Below are positions 39,314 to 49,649 of a stretch of 64,000 bases of DNA, piece after piece. This stretch comes from DASVBE01 sp963770375. GTDB taxonomy: Bacteria > Actinomycetota > Actinomycetes > Streptosporangiales > Streptosporangiaceae. Under the pieces are notes generated by a model. That model saw only the letters and a list, made by a program, of their open reading frames with translations. It did not search any database and was not told where the DNA came from. The position numbers and the translations under genes are program-made. The stretch spans positions 1 to 64,000 of the forward strand of contig CAVYPM010000009.1 in NCBI GenBank assembly GCA_963770375.1. The letters run 5' to 3'. Every line of letters begins with the position of its first letter. The first letter of the stretch is position 1.

Positions 39314-39965
39314 CTAATTCCCGCGAGCTTTCGCGACTTCGGCCAGGAACTGCCGGGCGCGTTCTTCAAACACTTCGTAGCGGCCTTCGGAAATGGTCTT
39401 GGCGTCGATCAACTCCGCGCCCACGGCAACCGCGGCCGCTCCCGCTCTCAGAAAATCGGCGGTATTTTCCAGGCTGACGCCGCCGGTCGGAACCATTTCG
39501 ATATGCGGCAGAGGAGCCTTCAGCGCTTTGATGTATTTCGCGCCGCCCAGCGCGCCGCACGGGAAGACCTTCACGAAATCGGCGCCCGCTTCCCACGCCG
39601 TCACCACCTCGGTGGGCGTCAACGCGCCGGGCATGATGACTTTCGAATAGCGTTTCACCATTTCGATGGTCTTTCAAGTTCAGCGCGGGCGTGACGAAAA
39701 ATTCCGCGCCTGCCAGCATGCAGATGCGCGCGGTTTCCGGATCGAGCACGGTGCCCGCGCCCAGCACCAGCTTGTCGCCGAACGCGTCGGCCAGTTTTTC
39801 GAGAGCCTTCACCGCGCCCGGAACGGTCATCGTAATCTCGGCGGCGCGAATGCCTCCGTCGTAGACGGCTTCAATCGCGCGAATCGCGCTTTCCGCGCTG
39901 GAGGTTCGAACGACGGGGACGACTCCGATATCCAGAATGGCGCGGAGAATCACGTCTTTCTTCAT
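39314..39965 (-). CDS. KDPG-type aldolase (2-dehydro-3-deoxy-6-phosphogluconate aldolase family)
   Basis: About 216 residues with one extra base near 39672. The class I aldolase barrel shows AAEITMTVPGAVKALEKLA (catalytic Glu), LVLGAGTVLDPETAR, AEFFVTPALNLK, SKVIMPGALTPTEVVTAWEA, the Schiff-base Lys in ADFVKVFPCGALGG and the phosphate loop MVPTGGVSLENTADFLRAG. It would cleave KDPG (or KDPGal) to pyruvate and glyceraldehyde 3-phosphate. It lies directly upstream of purH on the same strand with only 11 bases between. It could process products of the enolase-superfamily dehydratase at 31.3 kb. Confidence 0.88.
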
Positions 39966-39991
39966 TTTCTTTTAGTGTACCCTCAGAAGTT

Positions 39992-40811
39992 ATGAAACTT
40001 GTAACTTTTCGCCACGGAGGCAGTGGCGCACAAGCCGGGATTCTTGATGGAAACAAGGTGACCGGCCTCGGCACGGACATGCTGTCGGTTGATTTTTTCC
40101 GGCTCCGTTCCCGCTCCGGTTGGCGATTCCTACGACCTTTCCGCGGTGACGCTGCTAGCCCCGATTCCTCGGCCCGCCGAAGTTCATTTGCGTCGGTCTG
40201 AATTATCGCGACCACGCGATTGAATCGAACATGGCGATCCCGAAAGTGCCGACCATCTTCAATAAATTCCCGAACGTCGTCATCGCGCCGGGCGAGAATA
40301 TCGTCCTTCCTCCGCGAATCTGCGCAGCCCGATTACGAAGCTGAGTTCGCCGTGGTCATCGGACCCGGAGGCCGCCGCATTCCGGCCTGCGAAAGCGATG
40401 GATCACGTGTTCGGATACACGATCGTCAACGACGTCAGCGCGCGCGATCTGCAAATGGCCACCACGCAGTGGCTGATGGGCAAGACCTGCGACACCTTCG
40501 CGCCGATGGGTCCGGCAATCGTGACCAAAGACGAGATCGCGGATCCGCACGCGCTGGATATTTCGCTCGAAATCGGCGGCGAAATCTTGCAGAAGTCGAA
40601 CACACGCGAGTTGATCTTCAAGATCCCGGAGTTGATCGAATTCATCTCCAGCGTGGTCACGTTGGAGCCGGGAGACATCATTTCCACGGGTACGCCGTCC
40701 GGCGTAGGGTTCGCCCGCAAGCCACCGCGTTATCTGAAAGATGGCGACGAATGCATCGTGCGCGTCCAAGGCTTGGGCGAGTTGCGAAACCCCGTCGTTG
40801 CCGAAAAATAG
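39992..40811 (+). CDS. Fumarylacetoacetate hydrolase (FAH) family protein
   Basis: About 273 residues. The N-terminal domain starts MKLVTFRHGGSGAQAGILDG. The catalytic barrel has FICVGLNYRDHAIESNM, the acidic metal ligands in QPDYEAEFAVVIGPGGRRI, DHVFGYTIVNDVSARDLQ, TCDTFAPMGPAIV and TGTPSGVGFARKPPRYLKDG. This matches 2-keto-acid or acylpyruvate hydrolases, or 2-keto-3-deoxy sugar-acid dehydratases, acting on C-C or C-O bonds next to a keto acid. Frame changes occur near 40105, 40180, 40315 and 40392. It diverges from the aldolase gene, with 26 bases between the start codons, and both may serve sugar-acid breakdown. Confidence 0.83.
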
Positions 40812-40897
40812 TGGCCGAAAAGCACCATTTTTGCGTCGAAATGAGCCAGCAACCCGCATAAATCGCCTCGCATCTTTATTAGTGGAGGTTGAAGAAA

Positions 40898-41869
40898 ATG
40901 CGGCGATCTACATTGATGCCCACGTTGATATTGGCTGCAGGGATATTCCTGGCAGCGGTATCGACCCCTGCTTGGGCCGATACGCCGGCGCGCCCCGGAA
41001 CTGTGAATTATGTCGAAGGCACAGTGGCTATGGGCGGCCAGAGCCTCGACGCAAAATCGACTGGCACCGAGCTTCGGGAAGGCCAGTCCATCACCACGCT
41101 GAACGGAAAAACGGAAATTCTGTTGACGCCCGGCGTTTTTGTCCGCCTGGGCCCGAATAGTTCGTTGAAGATGGTCGCGGCGGGGTTGACCGATACAGAG
41201 GTGCAACTCGAACAAGGCCGCGCCATGATTGAAGTCGATCAAATCTTTCATGAGAATCACCTGCGGGTGATGGAAGGAACCTTCGCGATCGAGTTGCAGA
41301 AGAAAGGCCTGTATGATTTCGACGCGGCACGCAATCAGGTGCGCGTGTTCGATGGCGAAGCCCTGATCACCGAAGGCTCACGCCGGATCGAGGTGAAGGG
41401 CGGACACGAGGTGAACCTGGCCATGGGCGCCGACGTCAAGGCGCACGGGTTCGACAAGAAGGCGTTTGAGGACGACCTTTACAACTGGAGCAGCTTGCGC
41501 TCGTCCTATTTGGCTGAGGCCAACGTCGGGCAAGCGCGCGTGTATGCGGGCGGCCCCGGATTCTGGGGCGCGAACTGGTATTGGAATCCCTGGTTTGACG
41601 CGTACACGTTCATTCCTGGAGACGGGTTCTTCTACAACCCGTTCGGCTGGGGCTTCTATTCGCCTGGGTTCGCATACCAAGCGCCGTTCTTCGGTTACTA
41701 CGGACATCGAACCTTCGTCCACTACGCTCCTTCCAGGGCGTTTGTTTCGGCCAACCGTGGAGGCTTCGGGTATCGTGGCGGAATGGTGGCCGCGCCTGCA
41801 TCTCGCGGCGGATTCGCGGGCGGTGGGTTCCGCGGTGGCGGCGGATTCCACGGCGGCGGGCGCCGGTAA
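40898..41869 (+). CDS. FecR-domain exported protein with aromatic/Gly-rich C-terminus
   Basis: 323 residues without frameshift. The signal peptide is LMPTLILAAGIFLAAVSTPA; ATG at 40898 has GGAGG 11 bases upstream. Residues ~30-190 are a FecR-like beta domain (GTVNYVEGTVAMGGQSLDA, LREGQSITTLNGKTEILLTP, VFVRLGPNSSLKMV, HLRVMEGTFAIELQKKGLYD). From about residue 215 the chain becomes rich in Trp, Tyr, Phe and Gly, then ends in RGG-type repeats (GGFAGGGFRGGGGFHGGGRR). There is no partner sigma factor or receptor nearby, so it is not a classical FecR sensor. It may be a surface or matrix protein. Confidence 0.78.
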   Translation: MRRSTLMPTLILAAGIFLAAVSTPAWADTPARPGTVNYVEGTVAMGGQSLDAKSTGTELREGQSITTLNGKTEILLTPGVFVRLGPNSSLKMVAAGLTDTEVQLEQGRAMIEVDQIFHENHLRVMEGTFAIELQKKGLYDFDAARNQVRVFDGEALITEGSRRIEVKGGHEVNLAMGADVKAHGFDKKAFEDDLYNWSSLRSSYLAEANVGQARVYAGGPGFWGANWYWNPWFDAYTFIPGDGFFYNPFGWGFYSPGFAYQAPFFGYYGHRTFVHYAPSRAFVSANRGGFGYRGGMVAAPASRGGFAGGGFRGGGGFHGGGRR

Positions 41870-41895
41870 CAGGTAAAACAAATCGCCAAGCCGCA

Positions 41896-41936
41896 TAAGG
41901 CGTGCAACGGGCAATCCCCGTGCGCGCCTTTTTGTG
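41896..41936 (+). terminator. Rho-independent terminator
   Basis: A long GC-rich hairpin beginning AAGGCGTGCA and ACGGG, returning through CCCGTGCG and CGCCTT, is followed by TTTTTG. It ends the FecR-like gene and lies just before the convergent MbfA stop. Confidence 0.75.
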
Positions 41937-41938
41937 CT

Positions 41939-42899
41939 TCAGGAACTGCCGATCAAAATTCCGGTGATCAGCACCAGCACTCCGCCGACGACCACCTGAA
42001 ACGCGGCCGAGTACCACGGGCGTGTCCATGTAGCGATGGCGAATGTAGCTGATCAACGCCAGTTCGATGGCCACCACAATTCCGGCGGTCGCGGTTGCGA
42101 TTCGAAAATCGTGAATCAGATACGGGAGCGTGTGGCCGATACCGCCGGCGGTGGTCATCAGCCCGCAGACCGTACCACGAATCCATGGGCGGCCGCGGCC
42201 GGTGAGCGATCCATCGTCCGACAGCGCTTCGGCGAATCCCATGGAAATGCCCGCGCCCAGCGAGGCGGCCAGGCCGACTAGAAACGCGTCCCAGCTGTTC
42301 TTCGTGGCGAACGCCGCGGCGAACACCGGCGCCAGGGTCGAGACCGAACCATCCATCAACCCCACCAGGCCCGGTTGAATGATCTGGAGCAGAAACAGCT
42401 TCTGCGCTCCCGCGTCCTCGGCCGCGCGCGAATGCTCGTCGAGATGCTTCTCCTCAATCGAACCGGCAGTACGCTGGTGCTTGCGCTCCGCTTCCTCCAG
42501 GTCGCCCAGCAGCTTCCGCGTGGAGGCGTCCGTTACCCTCTCCAGCGCCTTCAGGTAGAACTGGCGCGTTTCCATCTCCATCAGTTCGGCCTGCCTGCGC
42601 ACCGCCTTGATTCCCAGCGGCCGGGTGAGCCACAGCGGCCTGCGGCGGACGAATCCGGAAACATCTTCACGGCGGATGTGAGGGATATGATCGCCGAAAC
42701 GTTCCTTATAGAGCGCGAAGAGACTGGCCCGGTGCTCGGATTCCTCGGCCTCCATGTCCTCGAAAATTTTCGCCGTCGCCGGATACTCGGCGCGCAAACC
42801 GTCGGCGAAATCGCCGAAAATACGCGCATCCTCCTCTTCCAGGGAGATCGCCAGCGCCAGAATCTCCCGTTCCGTCAAGTCCCTAAAACGCTTGGCCAT
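41939..42899 (-). CDS. MbfA-like ferritin/VIT1 fusion membrane iron transporter
   Basis: About 320 residues. The N-terminal 150 residues are a rubrerythrin/ferritin-like four-helix domain with carboxylate ligands (LAISLEEEDARIFGDFADG, FEDMEAEESEHRASLFALY, ELMEMETRQFYLKALERV, LEEAERKH). The C-terminal part is a VIT1/CCC1 transporter (LLQIIQPGLVGLMDGSVSTL, SLGAGISMGFAEALSDDGSL) with four to five helices. An extra base near 42017 hides the end VVVGGVLVLITGILIGSS. This layout is that of MbfA proteins, which export iron and protect from peroxide. It diverges from the tetR gene and shares its regulatory region. Confidence 0.87.
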
Positions 42900-42931
42900 G
42901 TCTATTCAGGATAGTTCGGACAGGTTCCCTA

Positions 42932-42960
42932 TTGACAGGTAAGTAAGTACTCACTTACAA
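42932..42960 (+). promoter_or_regulatory. tetR promoter with overlapping palindromic operator
   Basis: TTGACA (42932-42937), a 17-base spacer and TTACAA (42955-42960) form a good sigma-70 promoter. The 20-base near-palindrome GTAAGTAAGTACTCACTTAC (42939-42958, two mismatched positions of its arms) covers the spacer and part of the -10, an ideal place for TetR-type repression. Confidence 0.7.
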
Positions 42961-42967
42961 TGATGAG

Positions 42968-43618
42968 GTGTCATCGACTCCCCACCGTCTTGCTGCCCCT
43001 CGCCTTGAAGCAACAGCCCGGCGCCGCCAGCTGATCGAAGCCGCCATGGATCTGTTTTCGCGCAAAGGCTTCGCCGGCACCACCACCAAGGAAATCGCCC
43101 ATGCGGCGGGAGTATCGGAGGCGATCATTTTTCGCCACTTCGCCACCAAGCGCGATCTGTACACTGCCATCATCGAGCACAACATGCACTCCGAACGGAC
43201 AAAAGAGGTGCTCGGCGGCATGCAGGCGTGCATGGATCGGCGCGATGACGAAGGACTGTTCCGCCTCATCGTCAAGGAAACCATCGACTGGCAGCGCAAG
43301 GACCCGCGCTTCGAAAAGCTGATGATGCATGCGAGCCTGGAGGGCCACGAGCTGGCCACCATTTATCGCCGCGAATTCGGACTGCCGATATTTACCGCCC
43401 TGCGTGCCTATCTGGATCGCCGCCAGCGCAGTGGAGCGCTGCGCCACATCGATTCAGGGGCGATGATCGTCGCCATCGCAGGTATGGCGAATTACTACGC
43501 GATGAACGACTCCGATCGCGACACCCTTCTCCTGAAAGACGAACAGATGGTGGAAGCCTTCACCAGCATCATGATGGACGGCGTGCGCGGAACGAAAGCA
43601 AAGAAGAAATCCAAATGA
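42968..43618 (+). CDS. TetR/AcrR-family transcriptional regulator
   Basis: 216 residues. The N-terminal HTH is clear: RRQLIEAAMDLFSRKGFAGT, TKEIAHAAGVSEAIIFRHFA and TKRDLYTAIIEHNM. The C-terminal ligand domain is helical and unspecific. The GTG at 42968 lies only a few bases from the promoter's expected start point, so the transcript may be nearly leaderless. Its stop overlaps the start of the efflux adaptor gene (ATGA). It therefore most likely represses its own operon through the palindrome at 42939-42958, and perhaps the divergent mbfA-like gene. Confidence 0.9.
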   Translation: MSSTPHRLAAPRLEATARRRQLIEAAMDLFSRKGFAGTTTKEIAHAAGVSEAIIFRHFATKRDLYTAIIEHNMHSERTKEVLGGMQACMDRRDDEGLFRLIVKETIDWQRKDPRFEKLMMHASLEGHELATIYRREFGLPIFTALRAYLDRRQRSGALRHIDSGAMIVAIAGMANYYAMNDSDRDTLLLKDEQMVEAFTSIMMDGVRGTKAKKKSK

Positions 43619-44889
43619 GACTCATAATTTTATTCTTGATAGGCGCGGCGCTGTTTGAGGCCGCGTGCGGTTCGAAGCCATCCACCGAAGTCGCCGCGGC
43701 GGCCGGGCCGAAGGTGGTTACCGTTTCCGCCGCCTCCGCCAGCTTGCGCCAGGTATCGGCCGGATTTGAAGAGACCGGCTCGTTCGTCGCCGACGAATCT
43801 TCGGACATCGCGCCAGCGGTGCCGGGTCTGGTGACCGCGACGCCGGTCAACGTGGGCGACTTCGTCAAGAGAGGCCAGGTGATCTGCGAACTCGATCATC
43901 GCGACGCGCAGTTGAAGCTGGACCAGATGCGCGCACAACTGGACGAATCCACCGCGGCCGTCCGCCAGAAGCAATCGCGCATCGGCCTGAATGCGAGTCG
44001 AACGTTTGACGCAAATCTGGTCCCGGAAGTGGCCGCTGCCAAGGCGAATTACGAATCGGCGCAAGCACAAGCGCGCCTGGCCGCGGCCGATGCGAAGCGC
44101 TACGAAAATCTCGTCAAAACGGGCGACGTCTCCCGCAGCGCGTTCGAGAAAGCGCACACGCAGCAGGAAACGGCCGATGCGCAGGTCAACGCGGCGCGCC
44201 AGCAGTACGAAGCCGCGCTGAACGGCGCGCGGGAGAGTTACGGCGCGGTGGAAACATCGCAGGCGTCGCTCGAAGGCATGCGAGCGCAGCTCGCGCAGGC
44301 GGAAAAAGGCCTCGCCGATACGACCATCCACGCGCCATTCGACGGCTCCATTTCCGCGCGCCCTGTGGCTGCCGGCGAGCACGTCGCCGTCACGGACAAA
44401 ATCGCCACTATCGTTCGCATCGGCACCATGAAGCTGCAACTGCAGACTCCGGAGCAGCGTAGTTCCCGCGCCAGCGTCGGCATGACGGTGGTCGCCCGCG
44501 TCTCCGCGTTCGCCGACCGCGACTTCACGGGCAAGGTCTCGGCGATTAATCCGTCGGTCGATCCCAATTCGCGCGCTTTCATTCTCGAAGCGCGTTTCGA
44601 CAATCCGAAAGCCGAGCTTCGTCCCGGAATGTTCGCGACGGCACGTGTGCTTCTGCCCGGTACGGAGGACGCCGTGTTCGTGCCGCGCACGGCGGTGATT
44701 CACGATCGCACTACCGATGCCAATCAGGTCTTCGTCATCGAGAACAACTTCGCTCGTTTGCGCGTGGTGCTAACCGGCGAAACGGACGGCGCCTCCGTTC
44801 GCATCCTCTCCGGCCTTACCGGCAAGGAAACGGTCGCGACCAATCACCAGACAGAGCTGTTCGACGGCTCGCCCGTGGTGGTGCAATAA
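43615..44889 (+). CDS. RND efflux periplasmic adaptor (membrane fusion protein)
   Basis: 424 residues. The lipoprotein signal is IILFLIGAALFEAACGSKPS (lipobox before Cys). The barrel-sandwich halves are SDIAPAVPGLVTATPVNVGD, VKRGQVICELDHRDAQLKLD and TTIHAPFDGSISARPVAAGE, with a long coiled-coil hairpin between them (about residues 110-230). The beta-barrel part includes FTGKVSAINPSVDPNSRAF and LRPGMFATARVLLP. It links the inner-membrane pump to the outer-membrane channel. TAATG overlap with the pump gene shows translational coupling. Confidence 0.93.
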   Translation: MRLIILFLIGAALFEAACGSKPSTEVAAAAGPKVVTVSAASASLRQVSAGFEETGSFVADESSDIAPAVPGLVTATPVNVGDFVKRGQVICELDHRDAQLKLDQMRAQLDESTAAVRQKQSRIGLNASRTFDANLVPEVAAAKANYESAQAQARLAAADAKRYENLVKTGDVSRSAFEKAHTQQETADAQVNAARQQYEAALNGARESYGAVETSQASLEGMRAQLAQAEKGLADTTIHAPFDGSISARPVAAGEHVAVTDKIATIVRIGTMKLQLQTPEQRSSRASVGMTVVARVSAFADRDFTGKVSAINPSVDPNSRAFILEARFDNPKAELRPGMFATARVLLPGTEDAVFVPRTAVIHDRTTDANQVFVIENNFARLRVVLTGETDGASVRILSGLTGKETVATNHQTELFDGSPVVVQ

Positions 44890-47800
44890 TGCACGGACTC
44901 GCGCAACTCTGCGTTCGCCGCCCGGTCTTCACCACGATGCTGATTCTCGCGCTGATCGTGGTCGGCGCGTTTTCCTATTTTTCGCTCGGCGTCGACCTGT
45001 TTCCGAAAGTCGACATCCCGGCTGTGACCATCACCGTGTCCGATCCTGGCGCGTCGCCCGAAGAAGTGGAAACCGAGATCACGAAAAAAGTCGAAGACGC
45101 CGTCAACACGATCAGCCTGATCGACGAAGTGCGCTCGACATCATCGGAAGGCCGCTCCGTCGTCATCGTGAGCTTCCTGCTCCAGAAAAACGGCGACATC
45201 GCCGCGCAGGAAATTCAAAACAAGGTGAACCTGATCGTCGCCGACCTTCCGCAAACCGCCAAGCCCCCGGTGGTGCAGAAGCTCGACCCCGACGCCGCGC
45301 CCGTGTTGCAGATCGCCGTTTCTTCACCGCGTTCCATTCGCGATCTGACTCTGATCGCCGACAAGCGCATCAAGCAGCAGCTCGAAAACGCCAAGGGCGT
45401 GGGCGAAATCACGATCCTCGGCGGCGCGCGGCGCGAGATCCACGTGGTGGTCGATCCCGATAAATTGCGCTCTTTCAATTTGACGGTCACCGACGTCTTC
45501 AACGCCGTGCGGCAGCAGAATCTCGAACTGCCCGGCGGAAGCCTCAATGCCGGGGCGAAGGAATTTACCGTTCGCACCACCGGAAAAGTTATCGAGCCCG
45601 CGCAGTTCAATCAGATCGCCATCGTCAACCGCAACGGCTACGTGGTGAAAATCTCCGACATCGGCTACGCCGAAGATAGCTACGAGGAGCCCCGTACCGC
45701 GGCCCGTTTCGACGGTATCGCCGCCGTGACGCTGGTCGTTTCCAAGCAATCCGGCGAGAACACCGTCGCCACGGCAGCCGAGGTCAAGCAGCGCCTGAAG
45801 GACATTTCCGCGCTGCTGCCGAAGGATGTGCACGCCGAGGTCGTCAGCGACCAGTCGGTTTTTATCGAAGCCTCGGTCAACAACATTCGCCATCACTTGA
45901 TCGAAGGAAGCATCTTCGCGTCTATCATCATTTTTCTGTTCCTGGCGAATATCCGCACCACGCTGATCGCGGCCGTTGCGATCCCGACTTCGATCATCTC
46001 CACTTTCGCCCTGATGGCGGCGGTCGGATTCACGTTGAACCAGATCACCATGCTGGCGCTGACGCTGATGGTCGGCATCGTGATCGACGACGCCATTATT
46101 GTCCTAGAAAACATCTATCGCTTCATGGAAGAGAAGGGCATGTCGCCGTTTGAGGCTGCCATCGAAGGGACGCGCGACATCGGCTTCGCCGTCATGGCGA
46201 CTACTCTCTCGCTGCTCGCCGTTTTCCTTCCCGTCGGTTTCATGGGAGGCATCGTCGGACGTTTCATGAGCTCCTTCGGCCTCACTTCGGCCTTCGCCAT
46301 CGCCGTTTCGCTGCTCGTATCCTTCACTCTCACGCCGATGCTCTGTTCGCGCTTTGTCAAGAAACCCGAGAAGGATCACGGCTCCAAGGAATCGTTCTTC
46401 TTTCGGATTCTGGACCGCAATTACACCAAGTGGCTGGAATGGTCCATGGCCCACCGCAAGACCGTCATGCTGCTGTGCGGCCTGGTGATTCTCAGCATCG
46501 TGCCGCTGTTTATGGTGGTTGGCAAAAACTTCGTTCCGGTGGACGATCAGTCGCAATTCAACGTGCTGATTCGCACCCCCGAAGGAACCTCGCTCGCCGC
46601 GACCACCAATCTGGTCGAGCGTATTTCGCAGGACATCCGGCAACTGCCCGGCGTCCAGCACACCCTCGCCACCGCGGGCGGCGGGGCCGACCGGTCCGTC
46701 AACAACGCGACCACTTTCGTGAAGCTGGTCGATATGGATCAACGCAAGCTGACGCAGCAGCAGTTGATGCAGCGCGTCCGCGACATGCTCAAGCAATACC
46801 CGCCCGAAATCCACGCCAGCGTCGAACTGGTGAACGCCATCTCCAACGGCCAGAGCAACGCCGATATCCAGTTCTTCATCCAAGGCCCCGATCTTCAGAA
46901 ACTCACCCAGTTCTCCGATCAGCTGCTGGCCAAAATGAAAACGATTCCCAAATTTACGGACACCGATTCCACTCTGCGCAGCGGCAAGCCCGAGGTTCAC
47001 GTCGAAATCGATCGCGCCCGCGCCGCCGACCTCGGCGTCTCCGTCGAGAACATCGAGCAGGCCATCAACACGCTGGTCGCCGGCCAGACTGCTTCCACCT
47101 TCAACACCGGCGACGATCAGTTCGATGTCGTGGTGCGCGCTCAGCAAGGCTCGCGCGGCACCGTCGAAGGGCTCGAGAAAATGACCGTTCCGTCCACCAA
47201 GAAGGGTTCTGTCGGTCTCGACGAAGTGGTCGCGATTCGCAGCGGCACCGGTCCTTCGTCCATCAACCGCCTGAATCGCCAGCGCCAGGTCACGCTTACC
47301 GGCAACATGCTTGCCGGAGCCTCGCAGGCGGGCATTTTGAGCCAGGTCCGCGAATTAGCGCAAGGCGCTCAACATGGGGCCCGAATACTCTTCCGGCGCC
47401 AGCGGCACCTCCAAGGAATTGCAGCGCACCGGATACTATTTCATCCTCGCGTTTTCGCTGACGTTCATCTTTATGTACATCGTGCTCGCGGCACAGTTCG
47501 AATCGTTCCTGCACCCCATCACGATTCTGCTCACGCTGCCGCTCGCCGTCCCGTTCGGCATTCTCTCGTTGCTGATCGCCAATCAGAGCTTCAATATTTT
47601 CTCCGGCCTCGGCCTGCTGCTGTTGTTCGGCATTGTGAAGAAAAACGCTATTCTTCAAATCGACCACATGAACGGCCTCCGCGCCTCCGGATTCAATCGC
47701 CACGACGCCATCATCCAGGCCAATCGCGACCGCCTGCGTCCCATTCTGATGACCACCATCGCGCTGGTCGCGGGCATGGTTCCTCTCGTAGTCTCTTCCG

Positions 47801-47979
47801 GCGCGGGATCGGCCACCAACCGCACCATCGGCGTGATGGTTGCAGGCGGGCAACTGCTCTGCCTTGTGCTGACGCTGCTCGCCGTTCCGGTTTTCTACTC
47901 GATTTTCGAGGACATCGCAGAACACTCTTTCGTCCGCGGGATGTTTGCCGGCTTCAAGAATTGGCGCAACCGGTTCGCG
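44889..47979 (+). CDS. RND-family multidrug efflux pump, HAE1 type (one indel)
   Basis: About 1,030 residues. It starts with the family pattern LCVRRPVFTTMLILALIVVG and then SYFSLGVDLFPKVDIPAVTI. The proton-relay helix 4 has LTLMVGIVIDDAIIVLENIY with two Asp, followed by GTRDIGFAVMATTLSLLAVF, LPVGFMGG and porter domains. One indel near 47365 shifts the frame after SQVRELAQ; the rest, LNMGPEYSSGASGTSKELQR to LVLTLLAVPVFYSIFED, is intact. It exports drugs, solvents or metabolites using the proton gradient. Its exact end is unclear because the tolC-like start near 47980 lies in the same frame. Confidence 0.93.
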
Positions 47980-49648
47980 ATGTTTTTGCTAGTCGCGATC
48001 CTCATTTTGCCCATGCGCGGACAAGACGTCGCAGCTTCCACAACTCGAACCGCTCACGGTCCCGTCGCGAATCGGCGTACTGGGCGAACGGAAAATCGGC
48101 TTGCAGGAAGTGGTGGAGCGCACGCTCTCCAACGACCGCGATCTTGCCGTTTCCCGCATCCTTATAGAGGAAGCCGGATATAACATCAAGGCCGCGCGCG
48201 GATATTACGATCCCGTTATCGGCGTCAAAGCCGACGATCAAAAGAGCGTTTCTCCGGCCGCCTCGTCGCTCAGCGGCGGCCCGAACGGCAAGCTGACCCA
48301 AAAGCAGATCGACCTCACGCCGTCTCTGACCGGATCATCGCCCTGGCTCGGCGGGACCTATGAGCTCGACCTCTCAACGTCGCGCATCAATAGTGATAAC
48401 CAGTTTCTCTCGCTCAACCCGCAATACCCGTCGAGTATCGGCGTCAAACTTACGCAGCCCCTGTGGCGAGGCCTCCGCTTCGACGATAACCGTCATCGGC
48501 TGCAAGTCGCCGTTCAGAACCGCAGCCTCACATCCGAACAGTTCCGCCAGAGAGTGATCGAGATCGTCACCCAAGCTGTGCAAGCGTACTGGGAACTGGA
48601 TTACGCGCGCCGCAATCTTGACGTGCAGATCGAGGCCGTCCGCCTGGCCGAAGCAACAATTTTCCAGCAACCGCCGCCAGGCCGAGCAAGGGCTTCTCGC
48701 GCGCATCGATGTGGTAGCCGCGCAGACGCAAATGGCCACGTTCCGGCAGAACGTGTTCACCGCGCAGGAGGCGCTGACACGCGCCGAAAACGCGCTGAAG
48801 CAGATGATCGCGCCGAATCGCAGCGATCTTCTGTGGGGCACGGAGTTGATCCCCGAAACCGCCGCGCCCTCCAGCGTCGCGATCCCGAACCTTGCGGCCG
48901 CGACACGCCAGGCCATCGAGATGCGCCCGGAGTTGAAGCAGAGCGACCTCTCGATCGAGATCAACAAACTCGACGCGCGCCTGAGCCGCGAACTCGCCAA
49001 GCCTCGCATTGACGCGTTCGCCAACGCTAGTCTCGCCGGTCTTTCCGGACTCACGTCGACTTCCACGACGAATCCCATCTCTGGCGCGTTTGGAGGCCTG
49101 ATCACTCAACTGAACGAGCTCTCCCTGCTCGCCGGCGTGCCTCCACTCGATACCTCGACGCTCTTCGCAAGCACCGTTCCTCCGAACCTTGTCGGAGGTT
49201 ACGGCCAATCATGGACCAACATCGGCGCCGCGACTTTCCCGACCGTGCAGGTCGGCTTGCAATTCTCGCTTCCCATCCGCAACCGCACCGCCGAAGCCAA
49301 CGCCGCCGTCGCCGTCGCCGAAGGCAAGCGCCTGCGCGCCCTTCGCGATCAAGCCGAGATGTTGATCGAAGCCGACGTCCGCAATTCCTGCAGACCGCAT
49401 CGTCGGCGCAAGCCCGCTACGCCGCGTCGATCCTCGCCCGCCAATCGGCCGAGGAGCAATACGCGAGCGAACAGCGCCAGTTGCAATCCGGCACCTCCAC
49501 GGTGTTCCTGGTTCTCCAGCGTCAGACCGACCTCATCACCGCACGCACCCGCGAAGTCCGCGCCCAAGCCGACCTGGCGGTCGCCGCCGCCAATCTCGAT
49601 CGCGCCACCGCAAGCACGCTTGCTACTCTGAAAATCGGACTAAAGTAA
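47980..49648 (+). CDS. TolC-like outer-membrane efflux channel (several indels)
   Basis: About 550 residues. ATG at 47980 begins a signal peptide (MFLLVAILILPMRGQDVAAS). The mature protein has the outer-membrane efflux repeats: IGLQEVVERTLSNDRDLAVS, RGYYDPVIGVKADD, GVKLTQPLWRGLRFDDNRHR and VIEIVTQAVQAYWELDYARR. After a shift near 48660 come ARIDVVAAQTQMATFRQNVF and LQFSLPIRNRTAEANAAVAV; after another near 49390 come SGTSTVFLVLQRQTDLITAR and the end ASTLATLKIGLK. With the adaptor and pump it completes a tripartite efflux system spanning both membranes. An indel near 48040 also affects the N-terminus. Confidence 0.87.
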
Positions 49649-49649
49649 T

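Noticed and set aside
46104..47147. A 347-residue reverse frame inside the RND pump
   Set aside because: It is antisense to a fully conserved RND sequence and has no ribosome site or family pattern.
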